Source: Larix kaempferi (lineage: Eukaryota > Streptophyta > Pinopsida > Pinales > Pinaceae). From it: a DNA stretch of 64,000 bases. Made by a program: the position numbers and the translations under genes. The stretch spans positions 2,232,001 through 2,296,000 of the forward strand of contig BSBM01000865.1 of assembly GCA_027924585.1 (NCBI GenBank). Reading direction: 5' to 3'. Positions within the stretch are counted from its first letter, which is position 1; every line of letters begins with the position of its first letter. The notes below the pieces were generated by a model. That model was not told the origin of the DNA and searched no databases. It saw only the letters and a program-made list of their open reading frames with translations. Of this stretch, positions 34,379 to 44,859 are shown piece after piece.

Positions 34379-35270
34379 CATAATGTGTTCATATGCCTTT
34401 TAAAATAATGCATACAACTACTAGATAGGGAAGGTTCCCTCCTGCTAGGGAAACCTAAATGGGGACTACCTTTCATGGTTTGGTTTGAGTTGGAATGGCC
34501 ATATTCCACATTGGATGTCTTCTTCCTATCAAAAGTAGGATTGCCTAAGCTTGCTTAAGGACTTATTACGTAGATAGATGGGCTTTTTCAATCTATACTA
34601 TATTCATATTCTCTAACTATTTGGTGATGTTGTTTGCTTTCTCATCTCTCATAAATGGATATGGGAAGAGAAACACCACCATGTTTACCTTCATAGATCA
34701 TCTCTAATCTAATACTCGAACAAGATATGACATTGATAAATTATGTATTCACAAATGACTGATGTATTTGCATGAGAGACATATTGACGCTTGTCTTCAT
34801 TAGTTAACATGTAACATGTATTAGAATAAGGTGGACAGATGAAGCAGTTAGTAACTCTCGACTACGCATGAATTAGTTAATGTATGCAAGAACAAGGCAT
34901 TTCCACTTGTCATAGGAGAGTGTGATGTGTAACGATGGAGTAAAAAATTTGGTTTGATGTACTTATATTGCAAATGGTTAGATGGATTTCTTTGCAAAAA
35001 TTACATGATTTCATTAGTATACGTTTGAATTTTATTTAAGAGAATTTTGGAAAATATAGATTCTATATATATCGAAAGGATCTTTGAATTTGAATATCAC
35101 TCACAAAATAAGATGAGTTAGCCTTAGTACATTGTTGCATCCCTGATAATCATAAATGATTGTTAAAAAAAATGTAAAAATCATCTTCATTGATGTCATA
35201 TTTTCCAGTTAATAAATAAAAGACCTTTTGAAAATGGATATGATCCAAGATGGTTCGCTCACTTGAAATG
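34379..35270. other. Non-coding flank between Gypsy A and Copia-2
   Basis: No coding frame, LTR border or tandem repeat is recognised. The sequence is AT-rich. Confidence 0.4.
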
Positions 35271-35275
35271 AAGTG
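35271..35275. repeat. Target-site duplication AAGTG (left copy) of Copia-2
   Basis: AAGTG lies directly outside the left LTR and recurs at 44594-44598 outside the right LTR. Confidence 0.9.
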
Positions 35276-35818
35276 TGTTAAAATTCAATATGCTAAGACA
35301 GAAAATAGCAGCATTACATTCCATTTCACAATAATAGCATATACAGGATCACTGAAGAAACAACAAGCATAGCATAAACACAAGAGACACAGATTTATCC
35401 TGGGAAACCCTCATGGGGTAGAAAACCCAACAAAGCTTTCCTCAATAAGATGATAAACCAAAATACAAGATGTGCTCCCTCCTTCTAATCCTCCTTAGCA
35501 AATCTCCCAGACAAGTGCGCCTCTTTTCATAAGTGAGTGAGTGTATCAAATGAGGAACACACCTCCTCTATTTATACACTACTCTGACATATATTTTACA
35601 CAAGTACATGTAGGCTCGTATTTAACCATTAGGTTAAATACCCTATTATAACTGACTGGGCCGACCCCCACATGGTGGGTCTAATAACCCTAGTTACCAC
35701 AACTTCTCGGAGGAATAAACATCTCCGGATACATAATAAAATCACCTCGGAGGGATGGAACATCTCCGGAATAAATAATGTATAAATATAATATTCTTAG
35801 AAGTTACAATATTCAACA
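35276..35818 (-). repeat. Copia-2 3' LTR
   Basis: It runs from TGTTAAAATTC to TTCAACA. A minus-strand TATAAATAG box lies at about 35576-35568. Two hairpins with CGGAG and CTCCG arms lie at 35708-35727 and 35748-35768. The polypurine tract AAGGGGGAG (minus strand, 35827-35819) abuts it. Confidence 0.9.
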
Positions 35819-35929
35819 CTCCCCCTTAACGAGAAGGATATTATAACAACATCTGCAGGAGCAAGGAGTCATTCATTACATCATCTATATATCATCGAAA
35901 GCTTTCTTCAATTCATCATCATCAGTAAC

Positions 35930-36200
35930 TTGACTAGTTACTGGAACATCAACATCATCAGAGTTGATAGTACTCAATCATCAGCATTGTCATCACACGA
36001 TCAACAACATCATCATCATACGATCATCAGCAACGTCATCACACGATCATCAGCATCATAATCAGCATCGTCATTATATGATCAGCAGCATCGTCATCAC
36101 ATGATCATCAGCATCGTCATCATACGATCAGCAGCATCGTTATCACACGATCAGCAGCATCGTCGTCAGCATCGTCATCACACGATCAATCCAGTTCTCT
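35930..36200. repeat. CATCAT-rich short tandem repeat
   Basis: Units of about 18-24 bp of the type GATCATCAGCATCGTCATC recur with small variations near the Copia-2 3' end. Confidence 0.75.
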
Positions 36201-36339
36201 TTAGGACCTATGTCCAAGGATGATGCAATCCAGTCATGTACCTTTTGAACCGAAGTCCAGGGACGATCCAATCCTATCAATTTTCGGAGACCTCATGTCT
36301 ACGGCTCAGTTCACAGGACCAAAGTCCAAGGATGATCCA

Positions 36340-37400
36340 ATCCTTACCGTACATTTAGGACCACGTCCAAGGATGACTTAATCCTAAACCGTACATTTAG
36401 GACTACATCCAAGGATGACTTAATCCTCCACCGTACATTTAGGACTACGTCCAAGGATGACTTAATCCTCCACCGTACATTTAGGACCATGTCCAAGGAT
36501 GACTTAATCCTCCACCGTACATTTAGGACCACGTCCAAGGATGAATTAATCCTCCACTGTACATTTAGGACCACGTCCAAGGATGACTTAATCCTCCACC
36601 GTACATTTAGGACCATGTCCAAGGATGACTTAATCCTCCACCGTACATTTAGGACCACGTCCAAGGATGACTTAATCCTCAACCGTACATTTAGGACCAC
36701 GTCCAAGGATGACTTAATCCTCCACCGTACATTTAGGACCACGTCCAAGGATGACTTAATCCTCCACCGTACATTTAGGACCACGTCCAAGGATGACTTA
36801 ATCCTCAACCGTACATTTAGGACCACGTCCAAGGATGACTTAATCCTCCACCGTACATTTAGGACCACGTCCAAGGATGACTTAATCCTCCACCGTACAT
36901 TTAGGACCACGTCCAAGGATGACTTAATCCTCAACCGTACATTTAGGACCACGTCCAAGGATGACTTAATCCTCCACCGTACATTTAGGACCACGTCCAA
37001 GGATGACTTAATCCTCCACCGTACATTTAGGACTACGTCCAAGGATGACTTAATCCTCAACCGTACATTTAGGACTACATCCAAGGATGACTTAATCCTC
37101 AACCGTACATTTAGGACTATGTCCAAGGATGACTTAATCCTCAACCGTACATTTAGGACCACGTCCAAGGATGACTTAATCCTCCACCGTACATTTAGGA
37201 CTACGTCCAAGGATGACTTAATCCTCCACCGTACATTTAGGACCACGTCCAAGGATGACTTAATCCTCCACCGTACATTTAGGACTACGTCCAAGGATGA
37301 CTTAATCCTCCACCGTACATTTAGGACCACGTCCAAGGATGACTTAATCCTCAACCGTACATTTAGGACTACGTCCAAGGATGACTTAATCCTCAACCGT
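36340..37400. repeat. 42-bp minisatellite, about 25 copies
   Basis: The unit reads GTACATTTAGGACCACGTCC followed by AAGGATGACTTAATCCTCCACC. It has two small palindromes, GGAC-CAC-GTCC and AGGAT-GACTTA-ATCCT. Variation is mostly at a few positions (ACCACG, ACTACG or ACTACA; CCACC or CAACC). The 42-bp period is a multiple of three, so both strands are open for 350 codons. I do not regard these as genes. Confidence 0.9.
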
Positions 37401-38075
37401 CCACCAAGGACTTCATTCTCGAAGACATACGTCTACGACTCTTCTTTCGGACTGAAGTCCAGGGATGATCCAATCCCCTCACATGTTCACCAAGAACTTC
37501 ATTCTCGAAGACATACGTCTACGGCTCTTCTTTCGGACTGAAGTCCAGGGATGATCCAATCCCCTCACATGTTCACCAAGAACTTCATTCTCGAAGACAT
37601 ACGTCTACGGCTCTTCTTTCGGACTGAAGTCCAGGGATGATCCAATCCCCTCACATGTTCACCAAGAACTTCATTCACGAAGACATACGTCTACGGCTCT
37701 TATTTCGGACTGAAGTCCAAGGATGATCCAATCCCCTCACATGTTCACCAAGAACTTCATTCACGAATACATACGTCTACGGCTCTTCTTTCGGACTGAA
37801 GTCCAGGGATGATCCAATCCCCTCACATGTTCACCAAGAACTTCATTCACGAAGACATACGTCTACGTATCTTCTTTCGGACTTAAGTCCAGGGATGATC
37901 CAATCCCCTCACATGTTCACCAAGAACTTCATTCTCGAAGACATACGTCTACGACTCTTCTTTCGGACTGAAGTCCAGGGATGATCCAATCCCCTCACAT
38001 GTTCACCAAGAACTTCATTCACGAAGACATACGTCTACGGCTCTTCTTTCGGACTGAAGTCCAAGGATGATCCAA
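37400..38075. repeat. 86-bp minisatellite, about eight copies (continues at 40102)
   Basis: The unit carries CACCAAGAACTTCATTC, GAAGACATACGTCTACGGC, GGACTGAAGTCC and GGGATGATCCAATCCC. The last two are small palindromes parallel to those of the 42-bp unit. The array is cut by the solo LTR and resumes at 40102-40310. Confidence 0.9.
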
Positions 38076-40101
38076 TGTCATGTCCCAAATTTGGAATTGG
38101 GTCACAATGGCCTAATCACATTAGCCATATTCATTAGAGTTTGCAAAGTTGATGTTAAGGGTCAAATAATTGCCAAGGAGGAAAATTACTAGTTTCCTAG
38201 GTTTGGGGTGGAAGCTTTGGGATTTGGAATAATGGGGATAATAAATGATGTTTGAACATTAGAATGGAATAAATATTTAATAAAGGAGCTAAATAAATAT
38301 ATACAAGTGAAAATCAAAGTGGCATTTCATCATGAAGACACATGGAGGAAGTGGGACCCACATATGGCTAGATTTCCCCACTACATTTGGCATCATTCTC
38401 TCACCAATTCGAATTCAAGGTGAATGGTAACATACTTGGGGAAGTCCAAAAGGTATTATTCATGGCATAACTCATCCAAGGTCGAAATATAGAGGAAGAG
38501 TAACTCCCATGGAAGAGGAAGAGGCAATTTGGAGCTAGTGAGACACTTGGGCTAGATTCCCTAGCTCTATGACAACAATGATGAAGATGCTATGACACCT
38601 ATGACACAAATCAGACCTGAAGGCTGACATATGAAATATATGACATGTCAGGGCTAAAAATAGACTCCAAGAGGGCGCTCAAGGGTGTTAGGGCAGCTAA
38701 GATGCTTCCACATGTGATTTGGTGGAAGTGGGAGACTAGGAATTGTTGTACAAGTGGCGTTCTTTGGAATCTCTTCCCAACTTGAGTTGGCATGAGTCTC
38801 TTGGAAGGAATTCGACCCATGGAGGCCATTAGAACTTTATAAATGTCAATAACAAAGAATGAAACCATCTTTTGATCATTTGTAGAATTTGCAATTGCAA
38901 TTGTGAAGAGGGAGAGCTAGTGGATGACTAGTTTCTTGCCTTAGCCAATTTCGAGGGTGAAAGATTCCCATCCAAGTTGGTAATTGGAAAGGCCATTCAG
39001 ACCTTTCATTTGGAGCTTTAATGGAGTCTTTATTTTCAGGTGTAAGCTACAGGGCAACTCATGGTTTCTTCTATTGCATCTCACTCCTTCAACCATTTCC
39101 GGTTTTGATGGCATATTCTTGATCCTTGAGGGAGGGCGTTTTTGGTGAGCTATTGTACTCTTTGGGGAAGATTTTAATGCCCCATTTCTTTTGTAATATG
39201 AATTAAATACTCTTTTCTTCATCTCCAAAAAGTTTCAGGTCGAAATTCCAAGTAGAAATGTATAAATCTCATTTTTAATGGAAGAACAATGCCATTTCCC
39301 CACTACCTTGTTGTGAACCAATGTATTGATGATGATTTCGAATGAATGGATGATTCTCTGATGAATTTGTGATTAATGGACTGCCATGGATGTATTTTAC
39401 AAGTTTCATGTACTGTACTTGAGCATTTGAAGTATTTTTACTTAGTTTAATTGCACTGGGAGAAGAAATAGTGCCATTTCCCCAAGGGTCGAATTGGTGA
39501 TTTTTGCAGTTGAATGGGAGAGGGTTGGAACAGATATAATAATCAATTAATGGTGCACATGAGACCTTAATAAAATCCTTAATACATTCCCTACCTCTGT
39601 TCATAAATTTGAGTGGCTTTGGAGGCATTTGGGAAGCCATTTTCAATACTTACCCCAGGGGGATTTGAACCCCAAATTACTAGTAAAATTGCATACTTGG
39701 TCCAGAATCTTAAGAGAGTTTGCAGAGGTATTTTGGTGGCCATATATCATCCCTGAACATCATATTCAAGTCTTAATATCATTCATACACCTTCCTTGAA
39801 TATTTGAATGCATTTGGAGTCAATTCGAGACATAGAGACCAATACTAGTCAAAGGCAAATTACTAGTAAAGTTCCCTACATTGGCCAGAATTGAAAGAGT
39901 ATTTGCAGAAGTATTTTAAAGGTCCAAAGGCATCCTTAAAACACATATTTATGTTCTAATCTCATTCATATACCTTCTCAGAAGATTTGAAATCATTTGG
40001 GGCAAATTTGGGACCTAGAGATCAAACTAGTCAAAGGTCGAACTAGGGAAAAAAAGTGGAAAATTGCCATTTTAATAAAATTCCTAACAAGGGACATTAC
40101 A
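38076..40101. repeat. Solo LTR of about 2.0 kb inserted in the 86-bp minisatellite
   Basis: It begins TGTCATGTCCC and ends GGGACATTACA, so the ends are inverted and carry TG and CA. TCCAA flanks it on both sides (38071-38075 and 40102-40106). Removing it and one TCCAA restores a perfect repeat unit. No gag or pol is inside. An imperfect direct duplication of about 180 bp lies at about 39673-40040. Orientation was not resolved. The short minus-strand frames inside are taken as chance. Confidence 0.8.
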
Positions 40102-40540
40102 TCCAATCCCCTCACATGTTCACCAAGAACTTCATTCTCGAAGACATACGTCTACGGCTCTTCTTTCGGACTTAAGTCCAGGGATGATCCAATCCCCTCA
40201 CATGTTCACCAAGAAATTCATTCTCGAAGACATACGTCTACGGCTCTTCTTTCGGACTGAGGTCCAGGGATGATCCAATCCCCTCACATGTTCACCAAGA
40301 ACTTCATTAAAACATGTGTCAATCATGTATCCTCATCTTCAAAACATGTATAACAAAACATGTATCCTCATCATCAAAACATGTATAACAAAACATGTAT
40401 CCTCATCATCAAAACATGCATAACATCTATCATCAAAAGCATGTATACATCTATCATCAAAAGCATGTATATCTAACATCAAAAGCATGTATACATCTAT
40501 CATCAAAAGCATGTATACATCTATCATCAAAAGAAAAAAT
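40102..40540. repeat. Remainder of 86-bp array and CATGTAT-rich short repeat
   Basis: About two and a half more 86-bp units end at 40310. They are followed by repeats of about 24-36 bp with AACATGTATCCTCATCATCA and CATCAAAAGCATGTATA motifs to about 40530. Confidence 0.8.
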
Positions 40541-40634
40541 ATAAGATTCCTAAATCTAAATAATTCTAAGTAACTAGGTGTAGTAAATAGGTAACCTCAT
40601 CATTGATGAGACAGACTTGTTATCAGATACTATG

Positions 40635-42120
40635 CTACTCCCCCTTTCGAGGAGGGTCCTTCTGGACTATACCAAGCTTGTCTCGGAAGTATTCAAACTT
40701 TACTCGAGACATAGGTTTAGTCAAGATATCAGTAATCTGATCCTCAGTGCTTATATACTCGAGCTTGATAGCTCCTCTCTGCACCATATCTCGTATATAG
40801 AAGTATCGGATCTCTATGTGTTTTTGACTTATCGTGGAATACAAGATTTTCTATCTTGATGCAGTTTTGAATGTCACACATAATCATAGTGGAATCCATT
40901 TCTAAGTCAAACACTCCATATAATAGCTTCTGAAGCCACACTGCTTCACAGCTGGCAGAGCAGACAGCTATATATATTCTGCTTCAGCAATACTGAGAGC
41001 CACACTAGATTGTTTCTTGCTGAACCATGAGATCATGGCAGATTCAAGACTATAACATCCACCTGATGTACTCTTTCTGTCTGAGGCACTTCCTGCCCAA
41101 TCAGAATCTGAGTAACCATGTAAACGGAGTTCATGACCTCCAAGATAATATAGACCAAAATCTAATGTACCTTTTAGGTACCTCACTACATGCTTTGTAG
41201 CTATTAAGTGAACCTTTCTAGGTTCTACTAGATACTGACTTAGGGTATTTGCAGCAAAGCATATATCTGGCCTAGTATTTGTTAAATACATCAATGACCC
41301 AATGATTTGTCTATATAGGGTTAGGTCCACTAAATCCGATGAGTCATTAACTAATAACTTCAAGTTGGAGTCCATGGGAGTGGCCATGGCTTTATACTCC
41401 AACATATCAAATCTTTTTAGAAACTTCACAGCATACTTACCTTGATTTAAAAGGTTCCTTTTGGATCTTGCCATACTTCTAGACCTAAGAAGTAGTGCAT
41501 TAATCTGAGATCTTTCATTTTCATTTCTGCAGCCATTTTCATGATCTGTTTCTCATTCCTTGTCAGAAAGAGATCATCGTCATACAATAATGGTATGATA
41601 GGTTCATCATCCACAACCTTAAGGTAAAGGTTAGGATCAGCTTTACTTCTGGTAAAGCCCAAGCTTTGTCATGAAGCTGTCAATTGTCCATTATTCACAC
41701 TTTGCATTGAGTGATCTTCTGCATATCTATCTGTGCCATCTCTCGTCAGATGGGTCTACTAATATGAGCCTCAAAATCATTCGAACTCTGCGGTGAGTTC
41801 CTTCTTGCATCCATGTCATATGTGTATAGAAGCCATATTCAACCTTGTAGCAAAGGTTGAGATCCACATTACCCATGATGATCATTAAGCTCATCAATTG
41901 ACTACCAATCCTGGGTACCCATACAGAACCTGTTTCACACTTCTTCTTTAATTACACCATTAAGAGAATGGTCTTATCTAGCAACTTGGAGCAAAACATC
42001 TCATCATGATTCTCTTCCTCTTTCTAAGAGAATCTTCTAGCCACAAGCCTTCTATAGTGTGTTTGATTTGTAAAACTTTTGTTGAACATCCATCGCTTGT
42101 TCAGTGTTCATCATTCATCA
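40635..42120 (-). pseudogene. Copia-2 reverse transcriptase and RNase H, broken
   Basis: Minus-strand pieces: 42120-41663 only scattered traces; 41662-41447 with MGFTRSKADPNLYLKVVDDE and active site PLLYDDDLFLT (Asp replaces the usual Val of Tyr-Val-Asp-Asp); 41474-40968 with ATPMDSNLKLL, YLTNTRPDICFAANTLSQYL and YSDSDWAGSASDRKSTSGG; 40941-40635 with MIMCDIQNCIKI and EIRYFYIRDMVQRG. Two frame shifts (near 41460 and 40850) break it. Confidence 0.8.
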
Positions 42121-44035
42121 TGATCTTTCCTACAAATCAAAATTAAGTACATGATTAGTAATACTTCATAATCATCAAATCATATTGACATGATAACCTA
42201 TTATGCATACAGATATCATTTACATAGTTATGCAACTATTTTGACCAATACTTTGGCACAACACTTTCCCATATCCTGTATGCATATAGTGGCTATCTAG
42301 ATGCCTTCCATCTCTACCAGAACATACTATCGAGAGTGTGCACAGCTCTCAGCATGTCAGCAAAGAGGTTTCATTCTAGACAAGCAACAATGGAATGTTT
42401 GTCCAACTTACCAATCATATGCATATTAGTAGCATGATATAGTCTAGGAATACAAATATGCATACAAGCAATATCATTTACTATTTATAATAACAACTCA
42501 AATACTTATCTTTTATGTTTGTGTGGTTGCCTCCCGCTTGATCTTTTGTATGTCTTCTGAACTTCTATTCATTCTGTACTACTCGTAAGTGGATGAGTCT
42601 TTGTCTTCATGTTGTCATGGTCATGGAACTTGATTTGTCTTTTGTGATGTACCTGTCAAGACTTCTTGTAGTCTTCTTATGTAAGGCCTTAGCCTCAACT
42701 CCCCCTGAAACTTGATCTGGAGCTTGATTAGGGTTTGCTAGAGAAATCCTAAAAATTCAATCTTTGACTTTCATACTTCTGAATGGATGGAAGGATGTGT
42801 CTTGCTGAGCTGATGAAACTAGCATACTTCAATTTTGAAATTTCCAAAATTTGACCCCTCAAAATTGCCTTCAAAATTTCTGGATCTTCTGGACAGGAAC
42901 CCGAACTAGGGCTTGATGAAGCCCACCCTTCTGTCCAATCAAAAGGTTCGATCCAAGGCTCTAAACTCTTTTTTTTTTAGGAGCTTCCAGCCGTGGTTAC
43001 AGACTTCAAAAATTCCAACTTTTGTTGAAGCCCTAATTTTCCATCTTTCTGATCAAAATCCCGAACTAGGGTTTGATCAAGCCCGGTCTTCTACTCAACC
43101 AAAAAATTCGATCTTGGTCTCTAAATTTCGATTTTCCTGAGTAGCATTCATCCGTGGACTCCGATTCCAAAAATTTCAACTTTCTCCGAAACCCTAAATT
43201 CTGGAAGCCATGAATGAATGTGCTCAAAAAAATAATTTTGTTTTGACAGAAATATGTACCTGATTGTTTCTGCTATAACTCTGAATTTTTCGATCCACAG
43301 GGTCTAAAAACGTTTCCTGAGATATCCTGGCCTATTATATTTCCATCCTGACAGGTCTGACCTCAATTGGACTCTCTGAGAGAGAGTTATGTCGAGTGTC
43401 GCAACTTGACCTGTTTATGGGATAAAACAGGAGAGCGAACTTGTACGGTGTGCCACGTGTCACTGTTTGAACTTCGGCCTCTGAAACCTTTTTCTGAGAT
43501 ATTTCTCCCTGTTATATTTCCATCCTGACAGGTCTGACCTCAATTGGACTCTCTGAGAGAGAGTTATGCCAAGTGTCGCAACGTGACCTGTTTATGGAAT
43601 AAAACAGGAGAGCGAACTTGTACGGCGTGCCACGTGTCACTGGTTCAGTTTCGGCCTCTGCAAAAGTTTCCTGAGATAGTACAGTCTGTGTACTACCTGT
43701 TACGTTTTACAAAATTTCATTTGGAGCTTTCTAGCCCAAGTTATGACCTTTTTTCCTAGGTCACCTGATTTTGACTGAGATCTGGAAGAGGCAAAAACCC
43801 TAACTTGTACTGATCATAAATCACAAAGTACAACGAATCTGAGGGTTCCCTTTCGACACAAGATACTTGGGGATGTTATCTACGACCTGTAAACTTTTCA
43901 GATCCTGAAACTTCGCATAAATGGATTTATAGCGAAAGTTCCACGATGACTGGTTTTTGCTATATAAAACCCTAACCTTCAAATTGTCGCAAGAGAAGCA
44001 AGTGTCGTAAGTGCCATACATTGCCTTCCTTCAGG
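42121..44035 (-). other. Copia-2 leader with internal duplications, non-coding
   Basis: No gag-like frame is present. Two tandem duplications are visible: about 175 bp (42840-43010 and 43011-43190, with CCCGAACTAGGG) and about 176 bp (43316-43491 and 43492-43666, with ACAGGTCTGACCTCAATTGG). The left part, 42120-42660, is shared with Copia-1. At about 42133-42120 the minus strand reads TTTGTAG then GAAAGATC, like an intron end, and the same junction is seen in Copia-1 at about 8185-8172. Confidence 0.6.
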
Positions 44036-44037
44036 TT

Positions 44038-44050
44038 AGCTCTGATACCA
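44038..44050 (-). promoter_or_regulatory. Copia-2 primer-binding site
   Basis: On the minus strand TGGTATCAGAGC directly follows the LTR end. This is the standard initiator-tRNA-Met primer site of plant Copia elements. Confidence 0.9.
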
Positions 44051-44593
44051 TGTTAAAATTCAATATGCTAAGACAGAAAATAGCAGCATTACATTCCATT
44101 TCACAATAATAGCATATACAGGATCACTGAAGAAACAACAAGCATAGCATAAACACAAGAGACACAGATTTATCCTGGGAAACCCTCATGGGGTAGAAAA
44201 CCCAGCAAAGCTTTCCTCAATAAGATGATAAACCAAAATACAAGATGTGCTCCCTCCTTCTAATCCTCCTTAGCAAATCTCCCAGACAAGTGTGCCTCTT
44301 TTCATAAGTGAGTGAGTGTATCAAATGAGGAACACACCTCCTCTATTTATACACTACTCTGACATATATTTTACACAAGTACATGTAGGCTCGTATTTAA
44401 CCATTAGGTTAAATACCCTATTATAACTGACTGGACCGACCCCCACATGGTGGGTCTAATAACCCTAGTTACCACAACTTCTCGGAGGAATAAACATCTC
44501 CGGATACATAATAAAATCACCTCGGAGGGATGGAACATCTCCGGAATAAATAATGTATAAATATAATATTCTTAGAAGTTACAATATTAACCA
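44051..44593 (-). repeat. Copia-2 5' LTR
   Basis: Nearly identical to 35276-35818. It ends TTAACCA where the other copy has TTCAACA, and is followed by AAGTG. Confidence 0.9.
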
Positions 44594-44598
44594 AAGTG
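44594..44598. repeat. Target-site duplication AAGTG (right copy) of Copia-2
   Basis: It matches 35271-35275 exactly and fixes the right end of Copia-2. Confidence 0.9.
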
Positions 44599-44859
44599 CA
44601 TGATAAGTTCTTTAATAAGAATATACATTAGTAACACACAAACCCAACAACATATCAACACTCTTGTCTGCAGTGTGCATCACTATAGGCGAGGAGTATA
44701 GCTACGTACTAGCTTAGGTAAAATCCATTACAAAGTTGCAACTGGTTGCTTTCATTGATCATGCGAAAGGAGGACGCTGTTGGAATGTTGGAGATTAACA
44801 ATATCCTCAATTTAATCTCTATCCCAATTAGGTCGTCAAACATGGATGCTTTGCATTTC

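Larger units (their letters stand above)
35276..44593 (-). mobile_element. Copia-2, young non-autonomous Copia element
   Basis: This 9.3-kb element has two 543-bp LTRs that differ at about three single bases plus the terminal bases, indicating recent insertion. In element sense (right to left) the order is 5' LTR, primer site, a leader of about 1.9 kb with internal duplications, fragments of reverse transcriptase and RNase H, minisatellite arrays, polypurine tract and 3' LTR. Gag, protease and integrase are absent. The pol fragment is frame-broken although the LTRs are nearly identical, so it was probably mobilised by another element's proteins. A 2-kb solo LTR later inserted into the minisatellite. 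Confidence 0.85.

Noticed and set aside
36344-37541. Two 350-codon open frames on opposite strands through the 42-bp repeats
   Set aside because: The period is a multiple of three and the unit lacks stops in these frames, so long frames arise automatically on both strands. No domain and no non-repetitive part supports a gene.
36340-38075. CRISPR-like array
   Set aside because: Units are contiguous without unique spacers and lie inside a plant retrotransposon.
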